Shown: positions 34,089-46,777, numbered from the stretch's first letter. The stretch is 64,000 nucleotides of DNA from Actinomucor elegans (GCA_026027325.1 JAMSLZ010000003.1:3286001-3350000), one strand, 5' to 3'. The notes: a model not told the origin generated them from the letters alone. Program-made: numbers and translations.

Positions 34089-35847
34089 ATGGTACAGCAT
34101 TACTATACAATTTTACTTTTTTATACCTTGATTAGCCTTGTAAAAACACATGAAATTTCATTCCGAGATCCAAACATTCAGTATTTTGGTCGTTGGCATA
34201 CGTCCCCAAACGAAATTCAAAGCGGCTGGCCCGGTGCCTATTTCAAAGTGACAGTCGAATATACACGTTCTATTAAGCTACAGCTCAATAAACCCACTTT
34301 TATAACTGCTCACATCAACAAGGGCCCGCAACTTGTCTTTAAGAACACATCTACCTGTATTGACTTGATCCCAGAAGGACTTGAAACAGACGGACCCCAC
34401 GAATTACTGGTTGTGGCTTCCAATGTCGTGGATCCATCGCAAATGTCTATCGGACTTGAATCTATTCTTGTAGACGATACAGGTAGCACTGTTACCCCAC
34501 CACCTTCGGCTTCTACGCCTCTAGTAGAGTTTGTTGGGCACGATTTGACGCTCGGTATTGCATCCAGTCAAACGCTGTTTTCCAGTTTTGCTTGGCTGAC
34601 AAGTGAACTGCTTGGCCTCGAACACTCTCAGATTGCCTACAAAGATGCTACGTTAATCGATGGCATGGAATACAAGTATTTTGACTGGTCTTTGCTTGGT
34701 GATCATGATCAACAGCAAGAACAAATGGAAACAAAAACACCTTGGAGTGTTGTGATTTTGCTTGGTGCCAATGATCATGAAACAGATTATGCTTCAAATG
34801 AATATCGACAGGTATTAAACTCCTTTTTAACCAGAATCAGAGAGAGATTATACGAAAATGCACCCATCTTTATCCTGTCAGAGCCACTTGGAGACATGTA
34901 TCGTCCTTCTCAACAGTCTGTGATTGATAGAGTACATCAAGGCGATCAGCACATCTATTTCATTGATACAACTGCTTGGCTAAGATATGGCTCGAATCTG
35001 TATAAAGACAGGGTAGGTGTTTTGTGTTATATGGTTACTTGTGTGTTTCTAAATTCTCTTTTTTTATTATTATTATTATTATTATTAGGGTCATTTAACA
35101 GATGCTGGCCATGCTTTAATGGCTAAAAAGCTTGCACCTTTACTTCAGATCAAATTGACGCATCCAAGAGATCCACTTCCTGGCCCTCCACCCAATCCCA
35201 ACTTGCCCGGTGATTGGCAAACCATGGATGTAGGCCAAGAGACTCGTATCGGGCTTCCAGGTACCGTTTCCGCTGACTCTGGCTCTACATTTACATTATG
35301 GGGTTCTGGAGCTGACATCGATAATGACAAGGATGCATTCCGTTTTGTCTATCAGCCTTTTTCGAGCCAGGGGATCATTGAGAGTACCGTGCGTTCTCAT
35401 TCTGCCTTTGCCAAATGCGCTAAAGCCGGCATTATGATCCGAGAACACTTGGGCCACGGTTCTCCACTCATTATGCTAGGTATCTCCCCTGCTGAGGGTA
35501 TCTTTGTTCAGATCCGATATGGCAATTTTGAAATGACCAAGCTCATCAAAAAGATGAGAGCCTCGCCACCCTATCGCCTTCGTTTAATAAGACAGAAGTC
35601 AGGTAATCTTTTTGAGGCGCAAATCCAACATGTGGATGCCAACAATAGTGGTGGTGAAGCAGGATGGGAAACATTTGCTACTGTGCCTTTTGTAATGGCG
35701 CGCGATGTGTATGCTGGTTTGGCTGTTACTAGTTGCGATACTTCGGTGGTAAGCGTAGCCAAGTTTTCAGAGGTTGGATTGTTCCATAGCGCGTTTGTAT
35801 CAGCAGCATCAAATGAACCAAAAGTGCGTTTCATAGCTCAACATTAA
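34089..35847 (+). CDS. Secreted SGNH-fold (CE2-like) protein lacking the catalytic serine, with C-terminal jelly-roll domain
   Basis: Two exons (34089-35012 and 35089-35847, intron 76 bp with a (TTA)n run) give 560 residues. A signal peptide (MVQHYYTILLFYTLISLVKT) leads to an N-terminal beta domain like that of family CE2 acetyl esterases (GRWHTSPNEIQSGWPGAYF). The SGNH domain starts at about residue 150. Block I, normally FxGDS, reads EFVGHDLTLG, so the nucleophile Ser is replaced. Block III is intact (LLGANDHETD), and block V keeps Asp and His (DRGHLTDAGH). Residues 325-560 resemble a concanavalin-like sugar-binding module (FRFVYQPF, KAGIMIREHL). The product may bind polysaccharide without hydrolysing it. 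It is convergent with the V-ATPase factor gene, 73 bp apart. Confidence 0.82.
35060..35087. repeat. (TTA)n microsatellite inside the SGNH-gene intron
   Basis: About nine TTA units run directly into the TTAG acceptor, so repeat length could influence splicing. Confidence 0.85.
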
Positions 35848-35920
35848 CTAAATATTATGAATAAAATAAAAATAAAAAGTAGTTTATAATAGAGGGATAT
35901 ACATGTTCTTTTTATTATTA

Positions 35921-37035
35921 TTAATTCTTCTTTTGCTTTGCCTCGAAACGAACAGGCGTCTGAATACCAACTAACCAAGTGATACCGGTACCTGCAATGA
36001 ACAAAAAGAGGAACACAACACCAAGGACCATAAAGACACCGGGTGTAAATAATTGATACTTGGCAAAGATGGGTAAATTCTTGACAGGCTCAGGGGCACG
36101 ACGATGTAATTGATGGACGGTGCTCTTTTTAGCAGAGCTTGAAGTGTAAATAACAGCATAGTCATCTTGAACGTTTTCTTCAACCGTTTTAATAAATTGA
36201 CCCAATACAGCATCTATGTATATATACACACACGCAAAAAAAATGAGTAATCTATTGATACTATCAGGTATATCATCTATTTACCGTTGGACTTGAGAGT
36301 GTTTGCATCATCATTGGAAGCAGGAAGAGGTACAACAGCGACAATAGGTGCACTTTGCTCTACGAAATCTTCATTTGAAACAGCTATTATAAAGTTAGAT
36401 TTGATAATCAACCGATACTATAAAGTCTTACTGGAAGGGTCCAAAACAGAAATAGCAGCATCACAGTGAGTAGCGATCATCTTTGCGAGCTGGTCAACGT
36501 CAACACCTTCAGTAATGTACTCGATTTGAGAACGACTAGATGCTTGACTGCTATGCTTCTATTGTAGAGGGAGTTTCCTTTTTGTTTCAGCTTGTTTGAT
36601 ATATATAATGAACGCGTGAAATCTCAAAATACCTTCAAGTTCTCAAAAGCTTCTTCGAAACCAGAACGAGAAAGGTCGTTTCTATGAATCTATAACACGT
36701 CATTAGATTGACGTTTTAGCTAGTGACATACAGATGCATTACCTCGGGTTGGTTGACCAAGGCAATAACTTTAGCAGAACAAATATCTGAAGAGAGAGAG
36801 GAAAAAATAGTAGAAGAAGCATCTGACTTGCTAATGACAAATTGATGGGTAGGCTTTACAGTGGCATCGATATAGCTAAACCAAAGAATGCATCAGTTTA
36901 TGTTATCATTCACTAGACACGAAAAAAAAAAAAAACGTACTTTTTTGGAGACCATAGAATACAAGGAACAGTGGCTTCAAAGGCCAACACGGCGGATGCT
37001 AATGAAAGTAGGGCAGTAGCAGCGTAAATCTTCAT
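35921..37035 (-). CDS. V-ATPase assembly/accessory protein, Voa1/Big1/Ac45-like
   Basis: Proteins of this family help assemble the V0 sector of the vacuolar proton pump in the ER, and Big1 affects beta-1,6-glucan. Six exons (37035-36941, 36875-36743, 36689-36633, 36558-36432, 36383-36285, 36213-35921; introns 48-74 bp) give 267 residues. A signal peptide (MKIYAATALLSLASAVLA) precedes a lumenal domain with LWSPKNY near its start. The C-terminal membrane helix has the family's YQLFTPGVFM entry, followed by VVFLFLFIAGTGI. The extreme tail KQKKN has a KxKxx-type dilysine spacing, which fits ER retrieval. I cannot decide between Voa1 and Big1 function from the sequence. Confidence 0.85.
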
Positions 37036-37963
37036 TTCGAACTATAGTTTATTGCTGAAACAAGGGGAACCGAAAAAAAAGCAAAAGAAAAATGGAGTTT
37101 TGAAAGCACTGCACTATCCACTTCGAGAACGCTACACCTTTCCCTTATACCTGGGCCTTTTAAACGCGTTGGGCTGTATACCAATTTGATTGGATATCGG
37201 TGGCTCAATAATGCAAGCGAAATCTGTGTTTGGGAGGCTCTAGGATGCATATTTATTTTCTCAAGTACGATTTTGTATTAATAAACAATAAAAAATAGAT
37301 ATTACGTATTATTACAGAGTTTGTGTAAATATTAAATGCATTTCAAGTAGTTTAAAGAATGCATAGTATTTTGTATCAATATTTGGAGTGTAATTTGGTT
37401 TATTTATGAATTTGAGGGAATATTTTGTTTGGAATTATTGTCTATTTCTCATATGAAGGAATTACGAAAAAAATATGCGCATATACTTGTTTAAAAAAAT
37501 AAGCGTATCAATATGTAAACTATATCTCTAACTAAAAGATTAGGTCAAATTGTTACCTTAATTTTTTATAGGAATACTTGATTGGTCTATGGAGTGTAAA
37601 TCGTCTCTTTTGAGGCTATCATTGGATTACGGATGTTAAATATAAAAGTTCCTCTACCATCAACTCTTTTTTTTTGGTATGATAAAAAGTAGATGTAAGT
37701 AATAGATCTATTAACAAAGTTTGTACCAAATTAAATTGTGCATCGAATGGCATAAAAATCATGCAAATAAGCTTTTAAGCTTCAGAATTCTGTACCAAAA
37801 GAAAGGGTTTTTTTTGACAAAAGGATTCAACCAATTCATCCAGTTTCAGATTTATAAAAGCAAAAAAAAATTGGGACCATCTAGGCGAAATGAGCAATAA
37901 ATACTGAAATATGGACATGGTACTAATTGATAGGAAACGCAACTTAGATGCCGCTAATATTTA
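37036..37963. other. Intergenic, AT-rich
   Basis: 928 bp between the V-ATPase factor start and the cyclin stop. A GC-richer promoter patch lies at 37.10-37.25 kb; the rest is A/T tracts. No gene is seen. Confidence 0.5.
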
Positions 37964-39015
37964 TTACTTTTCTTCTTCATCATCCATTTCATCATCACCT
38001 TCATCTGCTGAGGTATATTCTTCTTCAGTTTCGTTCTTTTTCTCTGGTTCTTGGTACATTTGAGCCCATCGAACGAGCAATGGAGGGTCTTGGACAGATA
38101 AATCATAATTTAGAAAGAAAAGAAATTCTTGTTCCATACGGGCAATTCTCACATTGCGGTCGTTTCCATGAGAAGCTGAAGGCGCTGATTCGTCTTTTTG
38201 GTGTACTATGGTATCATCCCCTTTTGCTAAAGGAGCCGAAGATGGTTTTGAATCGTTATTAGTTATAGTAGTAGTTATATATTGAATCGTGTTGACATTG
38301 GCGGTGGTGAAGATTTTAGGCGAAGTTGGAGGGGTGATGGGTGCTTCGATTGAAGAGGGTGTTCTGTTGTTGGTATATATAATCAATCGAAGACTATCAT
38401 GAATGTATTTTGATGCCATAATGTAGGCGACCATGATCATTCGTGAACCACAACCAGCAGTTCCCTTCAGATCTCGATAACGCTAGAATAGGAAATCCAT
38501 TACTAAGTTTTTCGGGTATTGAAAGATTTTTTTAGTTTCTTACCTTATTTAATCTTTCGACGTAACTAATGGCAATTAGTAATGTAACGCTTGGACAGAT
38601 TGTAGGTGTAGATACAGGACTCTGACAAAATCTTTGAAGTGCGACATCAAAGGGTTCACTTGTATCCATACTGGTTGTATCCAATAAATTGTTCATCATG
38701 TAATATAGTTGCAATATTTTTTGTTGGCAAGGTTTATCCTCCCAAGCTTGCGCTACAAAGACAGCTAGATGGGCTTTTTTTTAGACTGTAATGTTAGTAT
38801 TGCTACTGTTTTGTGATTGTGTATATAATACCAAGACATCGTTTATTTAATCGTTGGCGGTTATTGAGCTCGATAGCTTGCAATAATGCACAGGCTTGAT
38901 GATAACCAAAAGAGTGAGGTTTAGTCAGCTTTTCTGTGTGACTGAATTCTAGCTGATTCTTTTTATATGGACAAGGTATATGACGAGTGGAATGCTTATC
39001 GACAAGTGTCTTCAT
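37964..39015 (-). CDS. Pho80/Pcl-like cyclin
   Basis: Cyclins of this family bind Pho85-type kinases and link phosphate, carbon or cell-cycle signals to phosphorylation. Three exons (39015-38832, 38764-38544, 38482-37964; introns 67 and 61 bp) give 307 residues. The cyclin-box core is visible as FDVALQRFCQSP, TICPSVTLLIAISYVERLNK, RMIMVAYIMASKYIHDS and, after a long insertion, ARMEQEFLFFLNYDLSV. The insertion of about 75 residues (Thr/Ser/Pro/Asn rich) separates two helices that are normally close together. The C-terminus is strongly acidic (EEEYTSADEGDDEMDDEEE). The start is the first Met in a frame with good coding character; a further upstream exon cannot be ruled out. Confidence 0.8.
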
Positions 39016-39852
39016 AATCTGGTATATGATTTTGATCTGTCGTATAGGATCAATATTGACTCTTCGATTTCAATGTATGTGGTGTAAATAAGAAGTAAAG
39101 AAAAGCGAAAAAGAAAGCCAAAACGTTCTATATATACTTAGTTTTTTTTTTTTTTCTTCTATGGATTTGTAATTATTCAGAAATCGGTAGGCATTCTACC
39201 ACCGCTCCTTGCATGATTCAGCCTACTCGTATTTCTAAGCACTTGGAACCAATCTCAGAAGAGGGAATTATTTACGGGCCGAGGGCCACTCGATCATTTA
39301 TAGTGAGTGGATAACATATTAATAATATAGCTTACTTGAGATGACTACGCAAGAAAACTAGATAAAGCGCAGCTAAAAAAAAAAAGAGAGATGGAAAAAA
39401 AAAAGCTTACATTGATTCATACTATTCTTTTTGTCAGATCACATAAAATAACTAAGAATATCGTGTAACATTTAAAAGCAATCAAATCACTGGGACTATT
39501 ATATGAATATCTATTGATAATTCAATGGATTACATATGGCCTGTTGTTTGATGCTCTTATAAATCACTATACATCAGTTCATAATAGATTTTTCATCAGT
39601 TTTTATTGTATGTTTTAAATTTTAAATAAGGGTATCTGACGCTTAGTAATACCTTTCTTTAAAGAAAGATAGTCCCGAAATTGGGCCTCGGGTGAACTTT
39701 GCGTTTTTGTTGTTACAAGGTGATCAGAAGATTAATCAACACAATGGTTGTTTTTTGAACACAAGTGTTATGCGTATTTATGGGATGCACAATGTATAGA
39801 GTCAATGATACTTATTCTAATAAATCCAAGATTGGATGTTTTATTATACAGT
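39016..39852. other. Intergenic, cyclin promoter and MTO1 3' flank
   Basis: 837 bp with A/T tracts (T run near 39140, A runs near 39380-39400). No gene is supported. Confidence 0.5.
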
Positions 39853-42656
39853 CTAATTGGGTGAAAACACTTTTTTGTTATATGTTCTCTTGGCATATTT
39901 CATCAAGACTACCATAGCTGCTGGTGTCATACCTTCGATACGTTTAGCTGCACCCTATATATAATGTTAAGACGCATAGATACAATACAAATATGTACTT
40001 ACAAGGGTTTCGGGACGCACGGTAGCTAGTTTTTGTCGAACTTCATTTGATAATTGATCCATTCTATGACAAAGAGTTAGATATATAATCATTTTGCAAG
40101 AATAATACACATACTGCAAGTAATCGAGGTTGATATCGAGTGCTAAATGTTCATCGCGCTTCAAAGCTACAACTTCCATTTCTTGTCTTTTCAAGAAAGG
40201 TTTGTATCGGCCTAAGGCAATTAATAATCTAAGTTATTATAAACTCCTCTAGACGATAACCTGGGTAACTATTACCTTCAATCATAACACGGTCTTTCAA
40301 AGAAGGCTCCAAGTGTTTGAGCTCTGGTAAAAGCTCTTGGAATTGGTCCAAAGTGACGTTGGGCCAAGTCAACAAATCCATACCACTATTAAGTTTGAGA
40401 AGCTGTACATGCAAAACAAATAAAAGAAACCTGTTTTACCTTCTTTGAGAGCCATTATCATTCATGTTATCGGAAGCAGCTCTGGTACTAGGTCGAATAT
40501 CATGTTCCGCCCATTTCTTAGCAGTCATTCTCATATTCTGGAGTCCTTGTAAAGCTGATTCAAGCGCTGCAGAAGAGGATGAATAATGATCCCATCTATC
40601 CTTTCCTATAACACCAACTTCAAATCCTATGGCAATTGATTAAGTGATATGGTTACACGTATAAGCTATGTTATTTACCCTTCTTTGTCAACCTTGTATC
40701 AGCATTATCTGCTCTTAAAAGCAATCTGTATTCAGAACGGGCAGTGAACACACGATATGGTTCTTCAACGCCCTTTGTAATAAGATCATCAATCAAAACG
40801 CCGATATACGCATCAGATCGATCCAATACAAAAGGTGCTTTTCCTTGAGCATGCAAACCAGCATTAATACCTGCCATTACACCCTGCGCAGCTGCCTCCT
40901 CATATCCAGTTGTTCCATTGATCTGTCCAGCTAAGAACAACCCACTAATACGTTTCGTTTCTAGTGTGGATCGTAATTCCCTAGGATCAATATGATCGTA
41001 TTCCACACCATAAGCTATTCAACGTATCAACGTACGGAAGACTATGTATAAATTACTGTCTATGTAGTATACCTGGTTTTAACATATCCACATTCTCTAA
41101 TCCACGAATCATTCTTAAAAAATTCAATTGGATATCCTCAGGCATGGTGTTGGAAATACCGTTTGGATAAACAACTGGGGTATCTAATCCTTCAGGTTCT
41201 AACCAAATGTTGTGTGCTTCCTTGGTACTGAATCTTTTGATCTTGCTTTCCAATGAAGGGCAGTATCTAGGCCCTTTCACAGTCTCCCTAATATGTATGC
41301 TTTGGTCAAAATGCTTGGCTATGTATTGGTGAACTTGATTATTCGTATGTGTTTGATGGCATAATATTTGATGATCCTATATGTCGATCTTTAAATTTGA
41401 ATTGTACACTACATTGCAATTTGAGAAACTTACAGCGTGAGGGACAGTTGTGTTTAGGAAAGAAAAGGGTGATGGAGGATGATCACCTTCTTGGATGGTG
41501 AGACCATCATAGTTGATTGTTCTTCCATCCAATCTTGCAGGTGTACCTTGAATAAAAAAGTTTAGTATATTTTTTTGAAGTCATTGTTTATATCTCCCTA
41601 CCAGTCTTTAATCGAGCTAGTCGGAAACCGGCCGACTTTAAAGATTTTGACAAGCCAATAGAAGGATTCTCTCCAATGCGACCTGCAGGCCAAACCTTCA
41701 AACCTGTCAACTTGTAAGCTTAGTCTCTGCATTAATCCGGATTCTGTAAATTGCTTTTACCTAAATGAATCTCTCCTCCCAAGAAAGTACCAGTAGTGAT
41801 AACAACATTGGATGCCCTAATAATCTGACCATTTTCTATACACTCGATCATTAGATATTATCTTTGACCGTCGCTCGAAAGTCTTACCTAATCTTACACC
41901 TTTAACAATCTGAGAAGATCCTTTCTTTAGCATGTTCTGCTGATCTTGTTCCGTAACACTCTCATTTAATACAAGATCGGCCACACTTCCAGCCTGTATC
42001 GTCAAATTTGGATAGTTGTTCAAATACTCTTGTAAATGCTTTTTGTACAATTTGCGATCGATTTGAGCTCGAGGACCCTAATTCATTCAATTATTTTAGT
42101 AATTCTATGTTTTCATTTTTTTTTCCACTTCTTACATAAACTGCTGGACCTTTCGACTTGTTTAACACTTTGAATTGAATACCAGCAAGATCTAACATGC
42201 AATAATGGTCAATTATATGCAATAACATTCCTTTTTTTTTAAAACAAAAGGTAGCTTACCCGATATACGTCCACATACACCGTCCAAAGCATCAATTTCT
42301 CGGACAAGAACGCCTTTACCGACACCACCAAATGAAGGATTGCAAGACATTTCGCCTGTTCAAAAAAAAAGCATGCTTAGATCTATTTTGATCTAGGGAT
42401 TATTTCAAATCAATTTACCGATAGTGTCTTTATTCTGGGTCAAGAGGAGCGTCTTGGCTCCAGATCGTGCAGCTGCTGCACATGCTTCAGTGCCTGCATG
42501 ACCTCCACCAATGACAATGACGTCGAAATCGTTTTGAACTGGAACATGAGTGACGGTAGCTTGTCGACAAGAAGCAACAGTATGGATTGAGTTGGTTCTG
42601 TATACATAGCCTTTGATTAGCTTGTTGGATCGAAGCGATCTAACTTGGCGATGCAT
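39853..42656 (-). CDS. MTO1: Mitochondrial tRNA U34 carboxymethylaminomethyl-modification enzyme (MnmG/GidA family)
   Basis: With the MnmE/Mss1 partner it installs carboxymethylaminomethyl groups on wobble uridine of mitochondrial tRNAs, using FAD and folate. The gene is split into more than ten exons by short introns. It begins with a basic presequence ([20 protein letters not shown]), then FAD motif [119 protein letters not shown] and [20 protein letters not shown]. All of these are signature blocks of the family. The C-terminus ends with [18 protein letters not shown], the usual tail domain. The last exon (stop 39853-39855) was joined through a GTAAGT intron. Every signature block expected of an active enzyme is present. 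Confidence 0.96.
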
Positions 42657-43862
42657 TTTTTATTTAGCAGTAAAAGGCTGGGGGAGGGGGACGAAGTCAA
42701 GATAAAAATGTTGGAGTAAAAAAAAACTTTAATGACCGCAATGTGAGGTATGTCTGAGGAGGCTGGGTATCTTTTTTTTATTTTTTTTGGTCGGACTCTT
42801 ATAGATTAGCTAAGTCTACTAAGGCCTTCAATATCTCAAAGATTCATCAATCTTTAAGTCATCCTCATTTAGAATCAAAATCTTTTTGATTCGCAGCTAG
42901 ATGGAGGTTAAATGAGCTTTGGTTAGATGCAACAACTCATTCTGGGTATGGATTATCTATCAGATGCAATATTTAACCAAGATTTCCCAAGGAAAAAGAG
43001 AATTATCAAAGGAGTGAGAACACATTTCAGACTTTGGCTTTGGCTTTGGCTTTAGAATTTTTTTTAAAAAAAAAGGACGTTTTCGAGTCACAGTTACCAA
43101 ATAAAATACGCTACTACATAGTATTCGATAGTATACAGACTTAACATAAATTATTCGAAATATGATGGCTTCTTCAAACAATTCAACCAGTTTTTATTAT
43201 CACAAACAATTCCATCGATTATATAAAATAGCGAATAATGTTTGGATAATCAAGCTCTGCCACGAACGAGTTACCTGTGCATTTGCTTGGAGATAGCCAT
43301 AGAAATTGCTAACAACAGACAACTTTGGAAGTAATGGCTAAAGGATCTGTTCTTGGATGTTAAAAGTTTAGAGAGTAGGGTGCGCACAGTACAAAGTGTA
43401 GTAGTCTCACCAGTCTTAAAAAAACCCTTGATCAAGGTTTAAAACATGTTAAAATACTAAGTCGTATTTCGAAAGAACACTGCTTAAAGCTCGAAATACC
43501 ACTTCCGTATGTAGAAATCATACATTAAAATTTAACGCACGTTTAAAGCAACTGCTAGGTGAGCTAGATACAGTAAATCTAGGGCAAAGCACGATTTACA
43601 GTAATTGCCAGGGAATACTCACGTTATCAGTCAATATTTAATAGTAAATAAATTCTATATTGCATCTTTGTGGCTATGATAATTTGTTTAAAATGATATT
43701 TATTATATACAATATTTTGCGCTTCTTTAAAGAAGCATAATACAAAGAAAGTGGTTTTTGTTGTTGTTGGATACAATAGAAAAGGGTTATAATATACATA
43801 CATTTTTTTTAAAAAAAAAGAGTGTTCTCTACATATCCATTAGTATAATGATAAGGGGGATT
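42657..43862. other. Intergenic with one good dispersed-motif copy
   Basis: About 1.2 kb. Contains poly-T near 42.77-42.79 kb, the motif copy at 42926-42986, a short (TTTGGC)n run near 43030-43052 and AT-rich DNA up to the TFIIB stop. No gene is supported. Confidence 0.6.
42926..42986 (+). repeat. Well-preserved copy of the dispersed ~60-bp motif
   Basis: CAACTCATTCTGGGTATGGA, then TTATCTATCAGATGCAATAT and TTAACCAAGATTTCC. It matches the inverted copy at 28.90 kb over its whole length with scattered differences. Confidence 0.7.
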
Positions 43863-44952
43863 TTAGGGTAAAGAAAGATCTTCGAAACTAAGACCTTCGC
43901 CATTTGGTTTCTGTCTCAAAGCTTCAATATCAACCAAGCTGTTCTTCTCAGCATAGAGGGATTTGTAAGCACTTTTAATCGTAACTTCAGAAACACCTGC
44001 AACATGGGCAATTTCACGCGTTGATTTGGGTTGACGGTAAAGATAGGATACCAAATAGATGCAGGCAGCAGCTACAGAGATGGGTGATTTGCCGGCCAGA
44101 GTCCCGAGTTCTTTTGCGCGTTTGACCAAGTCGATACCAGCCTTTTGTACATAATTGGGCAATTGAAGGTTTGAGCAGAAACGCAGCATGAGATCTTCCG
44201 AGTTCATAATAGTCGTATTGGTTTGAAGTTTAGCTTGCAATGATTTGTAGCAACGGCCAATTTCTTTCTTGGGTACACGCGTCAAAGCACAAATCTCACG
44301 AAATGTACGACCGACCTTTTCTTGTCGACAGGCGATAAAGATACAGGCAGCAATAATAGCATCACTGGATTTACCACGCAAGAGCTTTTCATCTTCGACA
44401 CGTTTATAGAGCTGTTTAGCAGTATCACTCACAATTTTGGAGAGCGAAATTGAATCACACATGGCACTAATCTCTTTGTAGGCTTGAACGAGGTTACGTT
44501 CACCCTTGATAGCCGTAGCACGACCATGTACTTTGTTGAGATCCTTGGCAGTTCCAGATCCACCGTCTCTTCGAGAAATTACGGTATCTAACTGATTGCC
44601 ATCCAACAAAGGATTTGCTGCGGCACCAACACGAGAAGGATCCTATTATGGAGTTTTTTTTTATCATTGTAAATATCTCATATGAACATTATACAAATAT
44701 TAAACATACATCGCCTTCATCATTGGCAAAGGTTCTCCATTCAGAGCGCGTATCAATGATACGGTCACCAAGAACTAAACCGCAATCACCACAGACAAGA
44801 TCACCCGAGGCGAATTCTTCGACAATTTGTGGAGGATCAACTCTACAATCAGGACAAATTAACCTAACATTAAGGTTAGGTTGAAATTGCTTTGGCTTTC
44901 CTTCATCTCTGAGTTGAGGATCACGTAAAGGGAATGGAATAGCTGTAGTCAT
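43863..44952 (-). CDS. SUA7: Transcription initiation factor TFIIB
   Basis: Bridges TBP and RNA polymerase II and helps choose the start site. Two exons (44952-44710 and 44642-43863, intron 67 bp) give 340 residues, the usual fungal length. The N-terminal zinc ribbon shows CPDC and CGDC pairs separated by 17 residues. The B-finger/B-core linker follows with [26 protein letters not shown], cited here in part as [19 protein letters not shown]. Two cyclin-fold repeats follow ([20 protein letters not shown]... and the second from [15 protein letters not shown] with [20 protein letters not shown]). It is divergent from the small gene at 45351. Confidence 0.97.
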
Positions 44953-45350
44953 TATGTGCTTTGTGTAAAACTTTTTTTAAAGGACTCAAATGTGTGTCTT
45001 AGAGGTTGACTTGATTCTTTTGCTATCTTTTTTTTTAGAAGTTGTCTTTTTTTTTACAATTAAAGTGTGCTTCAAAATTACTGCTTTGCTCTTCTTTACG
45101 ACTTTTTGGTAGAGAAACGAGAAAAACAAAAGAATAGATTAAGGAAAAGAAGTGAAGAACAAGAAAAAAAAATTTTCACCTCTTTTTCATACCAAACTTG
45201 AAACGTAAATTGCCCAATCAATCACTACCGGAGTACAATTTGGAATTGCCAGAAATTTCTATTGGTATAATTGGACGTGCTGAGCCATTTTATTCACCGC
45301 TAGCCCATAAAATTTAGAGTGCCTCGCAGTAATAAAACTGAAAAAAAAAA

Positions 45351-45882
45351 ATGGCCGTCAACCGTTTCAGCTTTCTTACACATGATGAAACATTATTATT
45401 GAAATCAGTATATCAAGTCTCAAAGGAGTGATGTCTAAAAAAAAAAAAAAGAGAGCAGAACACCATTACGCGAATTTACAATGAAATTTCAAACTTTGTT
45501 TCATTGATTAGGAAAGTCAACCAATCTACGGAGTTAAAATAACAAAAACCTTACCTGGTTCCACAACGGATCAAGATGAAGCTTTGTATTCCGGAAAATA
45601 TATAGGAGGTGAGGCGAGTTTTTTTGCGAATAAAGTTTTATAACGGTACATTGATATTGGCAGGTTTTAGAGATTGCCACCTTTGATACGCGGAGAATGA
45701 AGTATATTTCATCCTACATATGTACTAGAGTCCCTGATACGGTATCCCAAATTGATGTGTCTAAAGTAAGTTCAGCAACCAATCCGAACTGGTTAATGAA
45801 TCCCGAGCAACTTGTAGAACAAAACGCGACCTTTCGAATGATACAACATCTATTATTATTGGCAGGTACTGGAGGACTTTAA
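45351..45882 (+). CDS. Small orphan spliced gene, unknown function
   Basis: Three segments join in phase: 45351-45407, 45512-45608 and 45671-45882, with introns GTATAT...TTAG (104 bp) and GTGAGG...TTTTAG (62 bp). The product is about 121 residues beginning MAVNRFSFLTHDETLLLKS and continuing ESQPIYGVKITKTLPGSTT, EALYSGKYIGEIATFDTRRM and SYICTRVPDTVSQIDVSK. A further GTAAGT at 45766 could be another donor. No family is recognised. Phase agreement across both introns favours a real gene, but it could be a decaying one. The ATG is 398 bp from the TFIIB start, so the two would share a promoter region. Confidence 0.45.
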
Positions 45883-46777
45883 AGGCTATGCATTTTGTAG
45901 AAGCTTATGGCGTAATGTACCTCCAAGTTGATTAAATATTATTCATATTATAACCAAGAGAAACACCTGACAAGTACAAGAAGGCTTTTTGTTGATATCA
46001 TGAGTAGATTTACATGTAATAATATGGTTGAGTTCCAATCAAGACTTGGTTCTATTCTCTTTTTCGTTAGCTTTGCCGATCCTTCTAATCACCATTCAGT
46101 AGTTAGCGCATATTCTAATTTGAAGATGATCTCTTTTTCAATGATAGTGATAGGCTCGTTTTATATATTAATTACCATTCGTGAACTCCGCATCAGTCTA
46201 AAACGATGACAATCAAATAAATGAGGTATATGTTCTGTTACTATACTTGTACGATTGAGCTACATTAACAGACTATCAAAACTGGTATATTTGAATAGCG
46301 ACCATGTCACACGGATTAGAAACAGTCAGGTAAAAAAGTGAACAAATGTCTAGAGTGTTCTTTATTGAAATAGATACTTTTTCAAGCCGAGTATCGAATC
46401 GCCTGTTTATAATTGATTAAGCAAAAATAGAGTGGAAGTTGAAACTGAGCAATGCCAAGTCTAATATATATATATATATAAAAAAAAGGTCTAGACAATT
46501 AATGGATTAGCTTCTGCAATTTAATTCTTGTATTAGTGCATTTCGCATGTGTTTAAGGCGATCACCGAACCAGTATGATTTATTCTGATAGTGGGGAGAT
46601 ACAACGAAAATAAGGCTATCATCTATTAAGCTACATTCATTGTCTACACATAAAGCGTTTTAAACAAGTGATATATGTTTTATTTCATGAAAAAAGGAAC
46701 AGTTTTTTGATAGAGAAGGATGATGATGTGTGCGAAGTGAGGTGTATACATATTATTATTACTACTATTTTCTAAAA
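45883..46777. other. Intergenic, AT-rich
   Basis: 895 bp with (TA)n near 46463-46480 and a frame of 93 codons at 45928-46209 that lacks recognisable features. Nothing is supported. Confidence 0.5.

Noticed and set aside
33856..34131. Frame overlapping the start of the SGNH gene
   Set aside because: It is a shadow through the promoter and signal-peptide region of the gene starting at 34089.
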